A DNA stretch of 41,560 nucleotides from Gallionellales bacterium 39-52-133 (GCA_002278935.1 NCJL01000011.1:1-41560), one strand, 5' to 3'; positions 18,249 through 27,896 are shown, numbered from the stretch's first letter. Program-made: numbers and translations. The notes: generated by a model not told the origin, from the letters alone.

Positions 18249-18677
18249 ATGAACTCACCGCGCAACAGAAAAACGAAAAAAGGCAAGCCGCTGCGCGTAC
18301 CCGTCACCCACGGCCTGAAGGACATTTACGCAATGGACATGCATGCCGCGTACCAGGCCGCCTGCATCGGAAAATTCAATGTCGTGTCCTTTAGCCGCCT
18401 CGCTGCGGCCATCTCCGTGGTGCTGTCCGCACTGGAACAACACCAGACCAAAATCCCGCTCGCCATACCCACGCTCAATGCAGCGGTAGAAACATTGCTC
18501 GCAGTGCGAGCCAGAGGCGACAGCAGCGACCTGTGGGAAATAACCGAAAGCGAACGTCCCAGCGTGCTCAGCGGAATAGACATGGCCGAACAATGCATAG
18601 GCACGCTGGATGTCGCCCTGCTGGAACAGACCGCAGACATGCTGCTGCAACAGGTTTATGGTGAACCGAAACAATAA
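18249..18677 (+). CDS. Conserved-looking hypothetical protein
   Basis: The 142-residue protein has a basic N-terminus (about 1-20), then an alpha-helical body without membrane segments or a signal peptide. I recognise no domain. The codon use resembles neighbouring genes and the frame is open over its full length without competition from another convincing frame, so I treat it as real. The start could instead be ATG 18333 (MDMHAAYQ). Confidence 0.6.
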   Translation: MNSPRNRKTKKGKPLRVPVTHGLKDIYAMDMHAAYQAACIGKFNVVSFSRLAAAISVVLSALEQHQTKIPLAIPTLNAAVETLLAVRARGDSSDLWEITESERPSVLSGIDMAEQCIGTLDVALLEQTADMLLQQVYGEPKQ

Positions 18678-19103
18678 GCTTGCGAAACCGCCGCTATATC
18701 ATATAAACATAAGTATTTGATTTTATTGAATATATTTACTTTTTCAATTGCCGTGGCGCAAGCAATTTCAGATGAGTCCCGCATCAGCCTCATTCACCCG
18801 CCAGCGAACTCTGCAACCTCACCGTCCAGGCATTTCCAGTAACAACAATTCCAGACTTCCGGGCTAGCATGGCCAAGGTCAGCGCACCGATCCGGAAAGC
18901 AGGTCGTTTCATCCAGCCAATTTCACGAGACTCCAAAAATGACCGGCCCTGCATGCGTCACGCCGGCCCGGCATACGCAAACAGCATTGGGTTGATCGAC
19001 GTTTGCTTCGGCGGGTAGAATATGAAAGCCGTCCAGGCATGACGGAGACGCGACAACAGGAAGTACGCCAGCATTTCGAAATTAATTTATTCGATTGGAC
19101 ATC
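18678..19103. other. Gap with no convincing gene
   Basis: About 425 bases lie between the hypothetical gene and the FecR gene. The left part is AT-rich and holds TTGATTTTATTGAATATAT (18717-18735), a motif seen again elsewhere in the window. The middle (18950-19060) contains GC-rich inverted segments such as CGCCGGCCCGGC and CCGTCCAGGCATGACGG that may form hairpins. I could not match it to a known riboswitch; a minus-strand frame at 18909-19301 overlaps the FecR gene and does not look like a protein. Confidence 0.4.
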
Positions 19104-19904
19104 ATGAAAAATATTTATCTTCTGCTGGCAACCGTTTTTTTCATTCACTCCGCACCTGCAGCGGAGTTGTTTGGCACGGTAGATGCCGTCACGGGTGAAG
19201 TAACCGTCCTCACTGCAAATGGCGAAAGTTTGCGCGTCAGTTCCGGCCAAAAAATATTCGAGGGACAAACCATACAAACCTCCGCCAGCGGCGAAGTGCA
19301 TATAGCCTCGGCGGATAGCGGCCTGATAGCCCTGCGACCGAACAGCAATGTTCGCATAGACCGCTTCAGCGCAAAAGGCGAGCCTGCGGACGAATCCGTG
19401 TTGACGCTATTCAAGGGTGCAATGCGCGCCATTACCGGCTGGGTTGCCAAGCGCAACCCTTCTGCATATCGCATCAAAACTCCCACCGCCACCATCGGCG
19501 TGCGCGGCACAGACCACGAAACAACCGTAATTGAAACGGCAACAGGAGATAGCCTGCCCGGCACCTACAATACCGTGCAGGAAGGCATCACCGTGGTCCA
19601 GACTGCGCACGGCGAGATTGAGGTTCGCCCCGGCCAGCACATTTTTGCCTCGCGCGATGACAACGCCGCACCCCGGCTGCTTGCGCAGCATCCCGGCTTT
19701 TTCCTGCGCCGCCAGTTAAGAATTGAAGAACGCATACAACAGCGCAAGGAAGCCATGCAACAGCATGTAAAAAATATAATGGAAGACCGCGCCGAGGCAG
19801 TGCGCGAAAATATTGGCGACAGAAAACCGGAAATCCAGAAGAACCGCGAGGCCCTCAAAAGAAGAATCCAGGAGCATCGAGCCCGTGAACGGACAAAACC
19901 CTGA
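19104..19904 (+). CDS. FecR-domain protein with signal peptide
   Basis: The 266-residue protein starts with a signal peptide (to about APAAE, 20) followed by a FecR domain (about 25-150: VTVLTANGESLRV, GEVHIASADSG, TPTATIGVRGTDHE). The C-terminal 70 residues are highly charged and predicted helical. FecR domains act in periplasmic sensing or as structural modules. I prefer ATG 19104 (GGA upstream) over TTG 19095. It is followed after 74 bases by a beta-barrel-like gene, and no sigma factor gene adjoins it, so it need not be an anti-sigma factor. Confidence 0.85.
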   Translation: MKNIYLLLATVFFIHSAPAAELFGTVDAVTGEVTVLTANGESLRVSSGQKIFEGQTIQTSASGEVHIASADSGLIALRPNSNVRIDRFSAKGEPADESVLTLFKGAMRAITGWVAKRNPSAYRIKTPTATIGVRGTDHETTVIETATGDSLPGTYNTVQEGITVVQTAHGEIEVRPGQHIFASRDDNAAPRLLAQHPGFFLRRQLRIEERIQQRKEAMQQHVKNIMEDRAEAVRENIGDRKPEIQKNREALKRRIQEHRARERTKP

Positions 19905-19978
19905 AAACCTCCTGACTCGGCAAACAATCGCCAGTTCAAGGTGGTGGGTTTGACCTTATAACGGGAAATAAAACACAC

Positions 19979-20869
19979 ATGTTCAAATCCAGAATCCTTG
20001 CCTCCTGCACCTTAGTCCTGCTTGTTCTGCCCGGCCTTGCCCTGCCCAGCTTTGCCTTGGCAGATGGCAAAACCGCACTCACCTATGGTTATGACCAGAA
20101 TGGCTATCGCTCATTTGCCTTCAAGGGCGATATCGATCTTTCCAGCGATGTCCTCCTGCATCTCGACCACCTCCACGCCGAATCATCCGGCATCGTCAGC
20201 CTGCGGCAAAGCGGCATCGGCTTAACCGCCTACGCAACAGACTGGCTATCGGGCCATTATCGTTACTCCGAAACCAACGATACCGTGTTTCTGGTAAGGG
20301 GTAACGAAGGAGATCTATCAGTGGCTCTTAATTCGCTCTGGAACAGCGAATTAAGAACAACTCTTGGTGGCGGCTATGCCGGTTTTATTTATGCCAACGC
20401 CAACCCTCCCGACACCGGCGGCGGCCGCTCACTCAGCCAGTCACGCCGCAGTTACAGCCTGAGCCAGGACCTCACCTCCTCACTCGGTGCCTACGTCTCC
20501 TTCGATCAATATGCATACGAAGTCGACCTGGTGGACCTGATTATCCTGCTGATCAGGCGCGCACGCATCGCTCCCATCTCAGCCGGCGCCTTCCTCAGCT
20601 TTCCCGATATCACCCGCGCAGCGGGCCTCACCTGGAAGGCAACAGACAAACTGACCTTTGATCTTTCGTCGAGCAAAACAACCACCATCCTCGAGCAAAG
20701 CCTGATCAGCTCAAGGCTGGGTGTTGACTACCAGCTTAGCGACACCTGGAACGCTGGCGTTGCCGTCACCCGCAGCACCACCTCCGACCTGCTCAGAAAC
20801 ACTGGCGTGGTCGTGCAACCCGCAACCGACACCACCTTCAATGAAGTTAGGGCAAGCTGGTACTTCTAG
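19979..20869 (+). CDS. Predicted outer-membrane beta-barrel protein
   Basis: The 296-residue protein has a signal peptide (cleavage near FALADG, about 29) and then alternating beta-strand-like segments with many aromatic residues. It ends in a terminal phenylalanine (RASWYF), the signature of outer-membrane barrels. A hydrophobic stretch in the middle (LVDLIILLI) is unusual for a barrel. No specific family is recognised. It forms a likely two-gene unit with the FecR gene. Its function might be surface or secretion related. Confidence 0.7.
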   Translation: MFKSRILASCTLVLLVLPGLALPSFALADGKTALTYGYDQNGYRSFAFKGDIDLSSDVLLHLDHLHAESSGIVSLRQSGIGLTAYATDWLSGHYRYSETNDTVFLVRGNEGDLSVALNSLWNSELRTTLGGGYAGFIYANANPPDTGGGRSLSQSRRSYSLSQDLTSSLGAYVSFDQYAYEVDLVDLIILLIRRARIAPISAGAFLSFPDITRAAGLTWKATDKLTFDLSSSKTTTILEQSLISSRLGVDYQLSDTWNAGVAVTRSTTSDLLRNTGVVVQPATDTTFNEVRASWYF

Positions 20870-21208
20870 GTTAACAACCGCCTTGAGATAATGGGGACGT
20901 TACCCTTTTGTTTTAAATAAAAATGAAAAGATCCCCTTATTTTTGCTTCATCTGGCAGCAGTGGGTGGCGTGATTGTTTCCCTTATGCAAACGGCAGGCT
21001 TGCCGCCTGCATGCGGACGGGGACGTCCGCGCTCCAACATAGCGTCACCCGTGTCAATGGGGCGGGACTCACATCCAGCTTTCCGCACTAGCAATTCGAT
21101 GGTAGTGACTCGATTGAACTTCTTACCTCAGCTTGCCAGCACGATGCGCCACCAGTATATTGCTCCGGGTTCATCCCACCACCTGCATTTTTTTCCAACC
21201 CACACCCC
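20870..21208. repeat. Gap with repeat fragments, no gene
   Basis: Between the barrel gene and the next ORF there is a short inverted pair GGGGA (20892-) and TCCCC near 20935, then a palindromic segment TGCGGACGGGGACGTCCGCG (about 21011-21030) ending in CGCTCC. That segment is related to one arm of the 21633-21692 element. A plus-strand frame at 20943-21269 has low-complexity composition and no recognisable protein, so I treat it as noncoding. Confidence 0.4.
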
Positions 21209-21610
21209 ATGCCCCATCACGAACCCACCCCATCCGACACCAGCGAACGCGGCGCCAGCATCGCTCTGATTTTCGCGCTGCTGGCCGAGCGTTTGCGCTT
21301 TCATTATGAGCACGACAAATGGTTGGCCCAGGCGCAATGCGCCTCTCTGGCGGCTGACTGGCTGTCACGCAGCAAACGCAAGTTACCGTTGCAGACACGC
21401 AAGGATCTTGCCGATATGAGCGAACTGTTGGCGAAACAGATTAGCGACAGCGCATCACGCGAGGCTGGCTTGTATATCAGCCATGAGTTGCAGGAAGCAC
21501 TTGATCCGCGCTATTACTCCGAGCTGGGGGAAACCATGATGCAGGAATGCGAGAAGTTGTTTGATGAGTATTGCAAGCAGAATGAAAACAGCCTTAAGAG
21601 TGATAGCTGA
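21209..21610 (+). CDS. Hypothetical protein
   Basis: The 133-residue protein is hydrophilic and predicted mostly helical, with ALIFALLAERLRFHYEHDKWL near the N-terminus and a charged C-terminal end. No membrane segment, signal peptide or known domain is seen. It lies between two repeat-containing gaps, which leaves some doubt, but its composition is protein-like throughout. Confidence 0.55.
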   Translation: MPHHEPTPSDTSERGASIALIFALLAERLRFHYEHDKWLAQAQCASLAADWLSRSKRKLPLQTRKDLADMSELLAKQISDSASREAGLYISHELQEALDPRYYSELGETMMQECEKLFDEYCKQNENSLKSDS

Positions 21611-21632
21611 TTCTTATCTTGATTGATTAACC

Positions 21633-21692
21633 GGAGCGCCGACGTCCCCGTCGGCCCTTAAAAATACATGCCGACGGGAACGTCGGCGCTCC
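21633..21692. repeat. REP-like nested palindrome
   Basis: Two 23-base arms (21633-21655 and 21670-21692) are reverse complements with a single mismatch. Each arm is itself partly palindromic around GACGTC/GACGGG (GCCGACGTCCCCGTCGGC-type core). The arms flank a 14-base AT-rich loop. It can form a strong stem-loop after the preceding ORF and so may act as a transcription terminator or mRNA end structure. A related half-copy lies near 21011-21037. Confidence 0.8.
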
Positions 21693-21799
21693 CGACCTTA
21701 ACATCAAAGAATAGCCTGCATCACCAGTTAAACGAGGCAGCTTCAAATTAATTTTATCCGTGGCTAAACTCATAAACTCATTTTTCCAATTATCTGTTT

Positions 21800-22387
21800 T
21801 CAATAATACTGCCGGTATCCCAGCGCAAAAAAATCCTCACCGTTGGCGCCAAAGTTATTGATCGTGTCGTATCCGGAACAGCGGTGATGCAGCCGGATAA
21901 ACATTTCATGTTCTTTCTCTTCCGGCAGCGCAAAGCCCAGTTCAAACAGCAGGAAATTCAGGAAATGGCTGCCATCGCCGCTTGGGCCGCGCTCAATGGG
22001 GCTGACGATAGAGGTGTAGGAAACACCTACCGGGCCGAAACGCACATCGGTTTGCAAATAATGATTCCAGGGAAATCCGTACCATCGGGCAACGGGTGCC
22101 ACGGCCACTTCCTGCAATGTCGCAAGCCCAAACTGATGCCCCATCATGCCATCCAGCTCTATCGCAAACGGCCATGATTCGGCATGCCACAGCGTTTTGC
22201 TCGCGGTGACCGCCACAATATAGTGGTTCAGATAATCGGTCTTGCCACTGTAAAACGCGGCGGGCTCGGTGTCGTAATACCGGCCGGCATAGACGCCCAT
22301 GCTCCACTCCCTCTCTGCCGCCGCTGCGCTGGCCGGGAGCAACAGACCAGCAACCGTCAACAAGGGAGTAAGTAACTGCAGACACAT
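21800..22387 (-). CDS. Predicted exported beta-barrel protein, possibly PagL/acyloxyacyl-hydrolase-like
   Basis: From ATG 22387 the product has 195 residues: a hydrophobic signal peptide (LLTVAGLLLPASAAAA) followed by beta-rich sequence ending RLHHRCSGYDTINNFGANGEDFFALGYRQYY in outline (His-His and Ser near the end, terminal tyrosines). This resembles the C-terminal His-Ser region of lipid A 3-O-deacylase-like barrels, but the match is loose. A longer frame to 22480 exists; I prefer 22387 because the signal peptide follows it and the upstream part holds an AT-rich promoter-like motif (22439-22454). Confidence 0.65.
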   Translation of the reverse strand: MCLQLLTPLLTVAGLLLPASAAAAEREWSMGVYAGRYYDTEPAAFYSGKTDYLNHYIVAVTASKTLWHAESWPFAIELDGMMGHQFGLATLQEVAVAPVARWYGFPWNHYLQTDVRFGPVGVSYTSIVSPIERGPSGDGSHFLNFLLFELGFALPEEKEHEMFIRLHHRCSGYDTINNFGANGEDFFALGYRQYY

Positions 22388-22643
22388 CCGGGCCTGGCGC
22401 AGCAGCCCGGAAGGCAGACGCTTAGTTGTTATAACATATTGATTATATTGAATAAAATGTGATTTCATATTCAATTGCACCGTAAATTATCAGGCCCGGT
22501 TTTGCATCCGGCAGCAATCCGACAGCATAGCAAGGAAAGTCGGGCACACGAAGAAGCAGCTACCCCCAGCCGCCTGAACCTCATTTCTGTCAGCTAATTT
22601 TACAAGCCTCAATCGTAGCAGTGTCGATACAATTCAAAAAAAA

Positions 22644-22669
22644 AGCCCGTGACCGTCAGGTCACGGGCT
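22644..22669. terminator. Strong bidirectional intrinsic terminator
   Basis: A perfect 11-bp stem (AGCCCGTGACC / GGTCACGGGCT) with a 4-base loop is flanked by an A run on the left and a T run on the right, so it works in both directions. It lies just past the stop of the Old Yellow Enzyme gene (minus strand). Confidence 0.93.
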
Positions 22670-22685
22670 TTTTTTCAACCAAAAA

Positions 22686-23762
22686 TCAGGCTAGCGCCGG
22701 ATAGTCCGTATAACCCTTGGCACCAGGAGTATAAAACGTGCTCATGTCGGCTTCATTTTCTGGCGCATCGCTTTTCCAGCGGGCAACCAGATCAGGGTTA
22801 GCAAGGAAAGCGCGTCCCACCGCAATAAGATCGCACTTGTTTTCTGCAAGGTCTTTTTCTGCGCGCTTGGCATCATAACCACCTGAAAGGATAAGGCTGC
22901 CTTTGAAGACGTTACGGAACATTTGCTTGATTGAGTCTGGCACCTTTGGCGCGCCCATAGGCGAGTGATCCACCAGATGGATATACACCAGGCCGCGCGC
23001 ATTGAGCTGTTGTGCCAGATAGGTATAGTCCGCATCCATCGCGTCATACAGAGGCATATCGTTGAATACACCGTAGGGCGAGAGTCGAATGCCGACTTTG
23101 TCCTTGCCGATGGCTTTAATGACCGCATCGACAACTTCCAGAGGAAAGCGCGCGCGGTTTTCGATCGGGCCGCCATATTGGTCGGTGCGTTGATTTGAGC
23201 TCGGGCGAATAAATTGCTCGAGCAGATAACCGTTGGCACCATGCAGCTCCACGCCGTCAAACCCGGCTTCGACCGCATTTTTAGCCGCCTGGGCATATTC
23301 TTCCACAGCCGTTTTAATGTCCGCTGCTGACATGGCCTGCGGCAGTGCATTCTGTTTCATGCCCTCGGCATCGGTGTAAATGTCACCTGCTGCCGCAATC
23401 GCTGATGGCCCCAGTACACGCGCCCCTGCGGGCAGGTTGAGCGGATGACCGATACGGCCGCAGTGCATGAACTGCATAAACATCTTGGCGCCTTTGGGAT
23501 GCACTGCAGAAGTAATGCGCTTCCATCCCGCAACCTGCTCAGCAGAAAAAATCCCCGGTATGCGCGGATAGCCAAGACCATTGGGAGAAGGCGAAGTGCC
23601 TTCGGTAATGATGAGTCCAGCGCTGCCGCGCTGTGCATAATACTCAGTCATCAACTCGTTCGGAATATTGCCGGTAGCACGGTTGCGCGTCAGCGGAGAC
23701 ATGACCAAATGGTTCTGCAGGGTTAACGCGCCCAGTTTGGCCGGAGAAAATAGCTTACGCAT
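22686..23762 (-). CDS. Old Yellow Enzyme family alkene reductase (NemA-like)
   Basis: This FMN-dependent oxidoreductase reduces activated C=C bonds (and in NemA relatives nitro-compounds or electrophiles) with NAD(P)H. The 358-residue protein has the N-terminal LFSPAKLGALTLQN and RNRATG, the substrate-binding His/Asn in ELHGANGYLLEQF, and the RTDQYGG and VGRAFLANPDLV motifs. ATG 23762 has AAGGAG six bases upstream, so the longer frame to 23861 is rejected. Terminators lie on both sides, making it a single-gene unit. Confidence 0.93.
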   Translation of the reverse strand: MRKLFSPAKLGALTLQNHLVMSPLTRNRATGNIPNELMTEYYAQRGSAGLIITEGTSPSPNGLGYPRIPGIFSAEQVAGWKRITSAVHPKGAKMFMQFMHCGRIGHPLNLPAGARVLGPSAIAAAGDIYTDAEGMKQNALPQAMSAADIKTAVEEYAQAAKNAVEAGFDGVELHGANGYLLEQFIRPSSNQRTDQYGGPIENRARFPLEVVDAVIKAIGKDKVGIRLSPYGVFNDMPLYDAMDADYTYLAQQLNARGLVYIHLVDHSPMGAPKVPDSIKQMFRNVFKGSLILSGGYDAKRAEKDLAENKCDLIAVGRAFLANPDLVARWKSDAPENEADMSTFYTPGAKGYTDYPALA

Positions 23763-23850
23763 GAATACTCCTTTTAAATAGTAGTGCAATGAAAATTCGA
23801 AGAACACGATACAACTTAAAACAGAAACCCGAACAACCTGAAAAACGGAA

Positions 23851-23871
23851 AAGCCCGACATCGCCGGGCTT
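23851..23871 (-). terminator. Intrinsic terminator after clpB
   Basis: AGCCCG and CGGGCT arms separated by a short loop are followed by T runs on both strands (six T on plus, four on minus). It sits 19 bases beyond the clpB stop and upstream of the Old Yellow Enzyme start, so it most likely ends clpB transcription. Confidence 0.75.
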
Positions 23872-23889
23872 TTTTGCTACTTCCACTTA

Positions 23890-26472
23890 TCAAACTTTGT
23901 CGAACTTCATCACGCCATTCACGCAGTCCACTTTAACGGTGTCCTTCGGAGCATAACGCCCTTCCAGTATCAGCCTGGACAACGGGTTTTCCAGTTGCGC
24001 CTGTATCGCCCGCTTCAGTGGCCGCGCACCGTAGACCGGATCGAAGCCTGCATTGGCAATCTCCGCCAGGGCTGCATCGGTGATGTCGAACTGCATCTCC
24101 ATCGCAGCGAGACGTTTTTCCAGATAGCCCAGCTGAATGCGCGCGATGGCTTTGATGTTTTTCTCGTCCAGCGAATGGAACACCACCACCTCGTCGATGC
24201 GGTTGATAAACTCGGGACGGAAGTAGGTCTTCACCTCACCCATCACCGCCAGTTTGATCACCTGGTAATCGTCGCCGCTCATCTGCTGGATCATCTGGCT
24301 GCCCAAGTTTGAGGTCATCACGATCACGGTGTTTTTAAAGTCCACGGTGCGTCCCTGGCCATCGGTCATGCGACCGTCATCCAGCACTTGCAGCAGCACG
24401 TTGAACACATCCGGATGCGCCTTCTCCACCTCGTCCAGCAGGATCACCGAATAAGGTTTACGCCGTACCGCTTCGGTCAAGCCGCCGCCTTCTTCGTAAC
24501 CCACATAGCCGGGCGGCGCGCCGATCAGCTTCGACACCGAATGTTTCTCCATGTATTCGCTCATGTCGATGCGGATAAGATGATCTTCCGAATCGAACAG
24601 GAAAGTCGCCAGCGCCTTGCACAGCTCGGTCTTGCCCACACCGGTGGGACCGAGGAACAGGAAAGAGCCATAGGGACGGTTGGGATCGCCCAGCCCTGAG
24701 CGCGAGCGGCGAATAGCGTCGGACACCAGGCGCACGGCCTCGTCCTGACCCACCACGCGCTCGTGCAGTTTGTCTTCCATTTGCAGTAACTTGTCGCGCT
24801 CGCCCTGCATCATCTTCGACACGGGGATACCGGTGGCGCGGCTCACCACTTCGGCGATTTCTTCCGCACCCACCTGTGTGCGCAGCAATTTGTTTTTTGG
24901 CTTTTCACCCGTCTCTGCCTGCGCGGCTTCTTTCAGCTTGGCTTCCAGTTGCGGCAGCTTGCCGTATTGCAGCTCGGCCACCTTGTCCAGCTTGCCTTCA
25001 CGCTGCAGCTTGATGATCTCGGCACGAATATGATCGATCTCTTCCTTCACCTGCGCGGTGCCCTGTGCGGCGCCTTTTTCAGCTTTCCAGATTTCTTCCA
25101 GATCGGTGTATTCCCGGTCCAGCTTTTTGATCTCATCCTCAATCAGCTGCATGCGCTTCTTCGAGGCTTCGTCCTTTTCTTTCTTCACCGCCTCGCGCTC
25201 GATCTTGAGCTGGATCAAACGGCGATCGAGTTTATCCATCACCTCGGGTTTGGAATCGATTTCCATCTTGATGCGCGACGCGGCTTCGTCGATCAGGTCG
25301 ATCGCCTTGTCCGGCAAAAAGCGGTCGGTTACATAACGATCAGACAGTTCGGCAGCCGCGATAATCGCCGGGTCGGTAATTTCCACACCGTGATGCAATT
25401 CATATTTTTCTTTCAGGCCGCGCAGAATGGCAATCGTCGATTCCACGCTGGGCTCGCCCACCAGCACCTTCTGGAAACGGCGCTCCAATGCGGCATCCTT
25501 CTCCACATACTTGCGGTATTCATCCAGCGTGGTCGCGCCTATGCAATGCAGCTCGCCGCGCGCCAAAGCAGGCTTCAGCATATTGCCCGCATCCATCGAG
25601 CCTTCGCCCTTGCCCGCGCCCACCATGGTGTGCAGCTCGTCGATAAACACAATATTTTTGCCTTCGTCCTGCGACAATTCCTTCAGCACCGCTTTCAGTC
25701 GCTCTTCAAATTCGCCGCGATACTTGGCACCGGCAATCAGCAGCGCCATGTCCAGCGACAGCACGCGCTTGCCCTTTAAGGTCTCCGGCACTTCGCCATT
25801 CACAATGCGCTGCGCCAGGCCTTCCACAATCGCGGTCTTGCCCACGCCAGGCTCGCCGATCAGCACCGGATTATTTTTGGTGCGGCGCTGCAGCACCTGT
25901 ATCGCGCGGCGGATTTCGTCGTCGCGGCCAATCACCGGATCCAGCTTGCCCATGCGCGCACGCTCGGTGAGGTCGATGGTGTATTTTTTCAGGGCTTCGC
26001 GCTGGCCTTCAGATTCGGCACTCTCCACCGAAGCGCCGCCGCGCACGGCGCTGATCGCCTGCTCCAGCGGGGCACGTTGTACGCCGTGGGTTTTCAGCAA
26101 ACGTCCGGCTTCGCCTTTATCATCGGCAAGCGCCAGCAAAAACATTTCCGAGGCAATAAACTGGTCGCCGCGCTTCTGCGCTTCCTTGTCGGTAAGGTTC
26201 AGCAGATTGGTGAGCTCGCGCCCGATTTGCACCTCGCCGCCGTGGCCTTCCACCTTGGGCAGACGCGCCACCGCGTCGGCCAGTGCCGTCTTCAGCGCCG
26301 CCACATTGCCGCCGGCACGCGACAGCAGTGACCCCGCGCCGCTGTCGGCATCATTCAGCAAGGCCAGCAGCAAATGCGCCGGCTCAATAAACTGGTTGTC
26401 CCCGCCCACGGCGAGGCTCTGCGCATCGGACAGCGCCTGTTGTAATTTGGTGGTGAATTTGTCAAAACGCAT
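23890..26472 (-). CDS. clpB: ATP-dependent disaggregase ClpB
   Basis: ClpB is a hexameric AAA+ chaperone that extracts proteins from aggregates with DnaK. The 860-residue protein has the Clp N-domain (1-145), the first AAA+ domain with Walker A GEPGVGKT (206-213), the long coiled-coil middle domain (about 400-530, rich in K/E) and a second AAA+ domain with GPTGVGKT (about 607). The middle domain separates it from ClpA/ClpC. It has a sigma-32 promoter upstream and a terminator downstream. Confidence 0.98.
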   Translation of the reverse strand: MRFDKFTTKLQQALSDAQSLAVGGDNQFIEPAHLLLALLNDADSGAGSLLSRAGGNVAALKTALADAVARLPKVEGHGGEVQIGRELTNLLNLTDKEAQKRGDQFIASEMFLLALADDKGEAGRLLKTHGVQRAPLEQAISAVRGGASVESAESEGQREALKKYTIDLTERARMGKLDPVIGRDDEIRRAIQVLQRRTKNNPVLIGEPGVGKTAIVEGLAQRIVNGEVPETLKGKRVLSLDMALLIAGAKYRGEFEERLKAVLKELSQDEGKNIVFIDELHTMVGAGKGEGSMDAGNMLKPALARGELHCIGATTLDEYRKYVEKDAALERRFQKVLVGEPSVESTIAILRGLKEKYELHHGVEITDPAIIAAAELSDRYVTDRFLPDKAIDLIDEAASRIKMEIDSKPEVMDKLDRRLIQLKIEREAVKKEKDEASKKRMQLIEDEIKKLDREYTDLEEIWKAEKGAAQGTAQVKEEIDHIRAEIIKLQREGKLDKVAELQYGKLPQLEAKLKEAAQAETGEKPKNKLLRTQVGAEEIAEVVSRATGIPVSKMMQGERDKLLQMEDKLHERVVGQDEAVRLVSDAIRRSRSGLGDPNRPYGSFLFLGPTGVGKTELCKALATFLFDSEDHLIRIDMSEYMEKHSVSKLIGAPPGYVGYEEGGGLTEAVRRKPYSVILLDEVEKAHPDVFNVLLQVLDDGRMTDGQGRTVDFKNTVIVMTSNLGSQMIQQMSGDDYQVIKLAVMGEVKTYFRPEFINRIDEVVVFHSLDEKNIKAIARIQLGYLEKRLAAMEMQFDITDAALAEIANAGFDPVYGARPLKRAIQAQLENPLSRLILEGRYAPKDTVKVDCVNGVMKFDKV

Positions 26473-26508
26473 GATTTCCCCTTCAATAAATATATTGGTT
26501 TGAAGTCA

Positions 26509-26536
26509 AAATGGGGAAAATTTGGAAAATTTCAAG
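26509..26536 (-). promoter_or_regulatory. Sigma-32 (heat-shock) promoter of clpB
   Basis: Read on the minus strand, CTTGAAA (26530-26536) is followed after 13 bases by CCCCATTT (26509-26516). This is a full match to the sigma-32 consensus for -35 and -10 with a permitted spacer. It lies about 37 bases upstream of the clpB ATG, which also has a strong Shine-Dalgarno (GAAGGGG). Confidence 0.92.
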
Positions 26537-26627
26537 TGGCGTACTTATCCGCTTCAATATTTATGCTGGCCATTAAAACGCCTATTGCTTAAACTGCTAA
26601 ACTTGGAAACACATAAAACCGACCATT

Positions 26628-26873
26628 ATGAAACCACACCTGATCGACCCCCTCGCAGGCATCACGCATGAATGCTATGCGCTGATCAACAAGCCCAGCC
26701 TCACACGCAAGCGCTTTCCCGAAGGTGTGGTGACGGTGGTGGCCAGCGAAGCAGAGGCGCGCGCGGGGGCCAACCCGGCGGAGCATATCGTGCCGGCCAT
26801 CGTGATCGGCCCATCCCGCTCTTCCGAGGGTTTTAATCTGTTTTACCTGATCCGCTGGCTGAATGATGACTAA
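26628..26873 (+). CDS. Small protein upstream of nadC, unknown function
   Basis: The 81-residue ORF is soluble-looking, with no membrane segment, and overlaps the start of nadC by 11 bases (26863-26873). The tight overlap suggests translational coupling with nadC. I recognise no domain. The ATG is used with no strong ribosome binding site. Confidence 0.65.
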   Translation: MKPHLIDPLAGITHECYALINKPSLTRKRFPEGVVTVVASEAEARAGANPAEHIVPAIVIGPSRSSEGFNLFYLIRWLNDD

Positions 26874-27765
26874 TATCTATTCCGAACATTTTCTCGCCCC
26901 CCATATCCACGCCAATGTTTCCGCTTCGCTGCTGGAAGACATGCGCCAGCTTTCGCGCAGGCGTCACGGTGAAAAAGCGGCCGAATACCAGTCGCTGGAC
27001 TACACCGCGCTGCTGATCCCCAAAGATAAAACAGGCACGGCCACCGTCATCACCCGCCAGGATGCCGTGCTGTGCGGACGTCCGTGGTTTGATGCGTGCT
27101 TCAAGCTGCTGAACCCGGACTGCAAGCTGACCTGGCATGCCAGCGAAGGCGATGCGGTGAAGGCCGGACAAACCCTGTGCGAGATACAGGGCAAGGCGCG
27201 CGCGATGCTCACCGCCGAACGCAGCGCGCTTAATTTTTTGCAGACCCTTTCTGCCACCGCCACCGCCACGCGCAAATATGTGGAACTGATTGCCGGCACC
27301 CACGCCAAAATTTTCGACACGCGCAAAACCCTGCCGGGGCTGCGCATCGCGCAAAAATATGCGGTCAAAACCGGCGGCGGCGAGAACCAGCGCCTGGCGC
27401 TGTTTGACGGCGTGCTGATCAAGGAAAACCATATCATGGCAGCGGGCGGCATACGCGAGGCAATGACAGAAGCGCGGAAAGTGACCCCTTCCAGCCTCGG
27501 CATCCAGATTGAAGTGGAGTCGCTGGCCGAGCTGCGCGAGGCGCTGGAGGCAGATGCCAAACTGATCCTGCTCGACAACTTCAGCCTCGATATGATGCGC
27601 GAGGCCGTAAAGCTCAGTGCTGGGCGCGCCGAGCTGGAAGCCTCGGGCGGGGTGAATCTCGACACCGTGCGCGCGATAGCGGAAACCGGCGTGGATCGCA
27701 TTTCGATAGGCGCGCTGACCAAGGATATACAGGCGGTAGATTTGTCGATGCGTTTTAAAATGTGA
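26863..27765 (+). CDS. nadC: Nicotinate-nucleotide pyrophosphorylase (quinolinate phosphoribosyltransferase)
   Basis: NadC makes nicotinic acid mononucleotide from quinolinate and PRPP in NAD synthesis. The 300-residue protein has TAERSALNFLQTLSATAT, DTRKTLPGLRIAQKYAV, GGGENQR and IKENHI, all family signatures of the PRPP- and quinolinate-binding sites, and the ASGGVNLDTVRAIAETGVD end region. The start is either ATG 26863 or ATG 26866. Confidence 0.96.
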   Translation: MMTNIYSEHFLAPHIHANVSASLLEDMRQLSRRRHGEKAAEYQSLDYTALLIPKDKTGTATVITRQDAVLCGRPWFDACFKLLNPDCKLTWHASEGDAVKAGQTLCEIQGKARAMLTAERSALNFLQTLSATATATRKYVELIAGTHAKIFDTRKTLPGLRIAQKYAVKTGGGENQRLALFDGVLIKENHIMAAGGIREAMTEARKVTPSSLGIQIEVESLAELREALEADAKLILLDNFSLDMMREAVKLSAGRAELEASGGVNLDTVRAIAETGVDRISIGALTKDIQAVDLSMRFKM

Positions 27766-27896
27766 TCATCTCAATGATGACTTTTTAAATTATCCTCTAA
27801 CTGGAGCGCCCGTTACACCATTCTGTCTTCTTTCCCCGCTTGAATTTTTTCACCCTGCCCTCATGTATTCATTTGTAAATATATAAAGGAATTCAC

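Noticed and set aside
18940..19080. Possible c-di-GMP or similar riboswitch upstream of the FecR gene
   Set aside because: Hairpins are present but none of the conserved riboswitch core motifs could be aligned by eye.
18909..19301. 130-codon minus-strand ORF overlapping the FecR gene
   Set aside because: It is antisense to a well-supported signal-peptide-bearing gene and has no recognisable protein features.
20943..21269. 108-codon ORF in the gap after the barrel gene
   Set aside because: It runs through repeat sequence and overlaps a better ORF at 21209; composition is proline/histidine-rich without a domain.
25427..26503. Long plus-strand ORF of 358 codons (and others) opposite clpB
   Set aside because: It is a codon-bias shadow of clpB on the other strand, with serine/proline-rich low-quality sequence and no domain.
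27768..27790. Weak hairpin TCATC/GATGA followed by TTTTT after nadC as a terminator
   Set aside because: The stem is only five AT-rich pairs, too weak to call with confidence.
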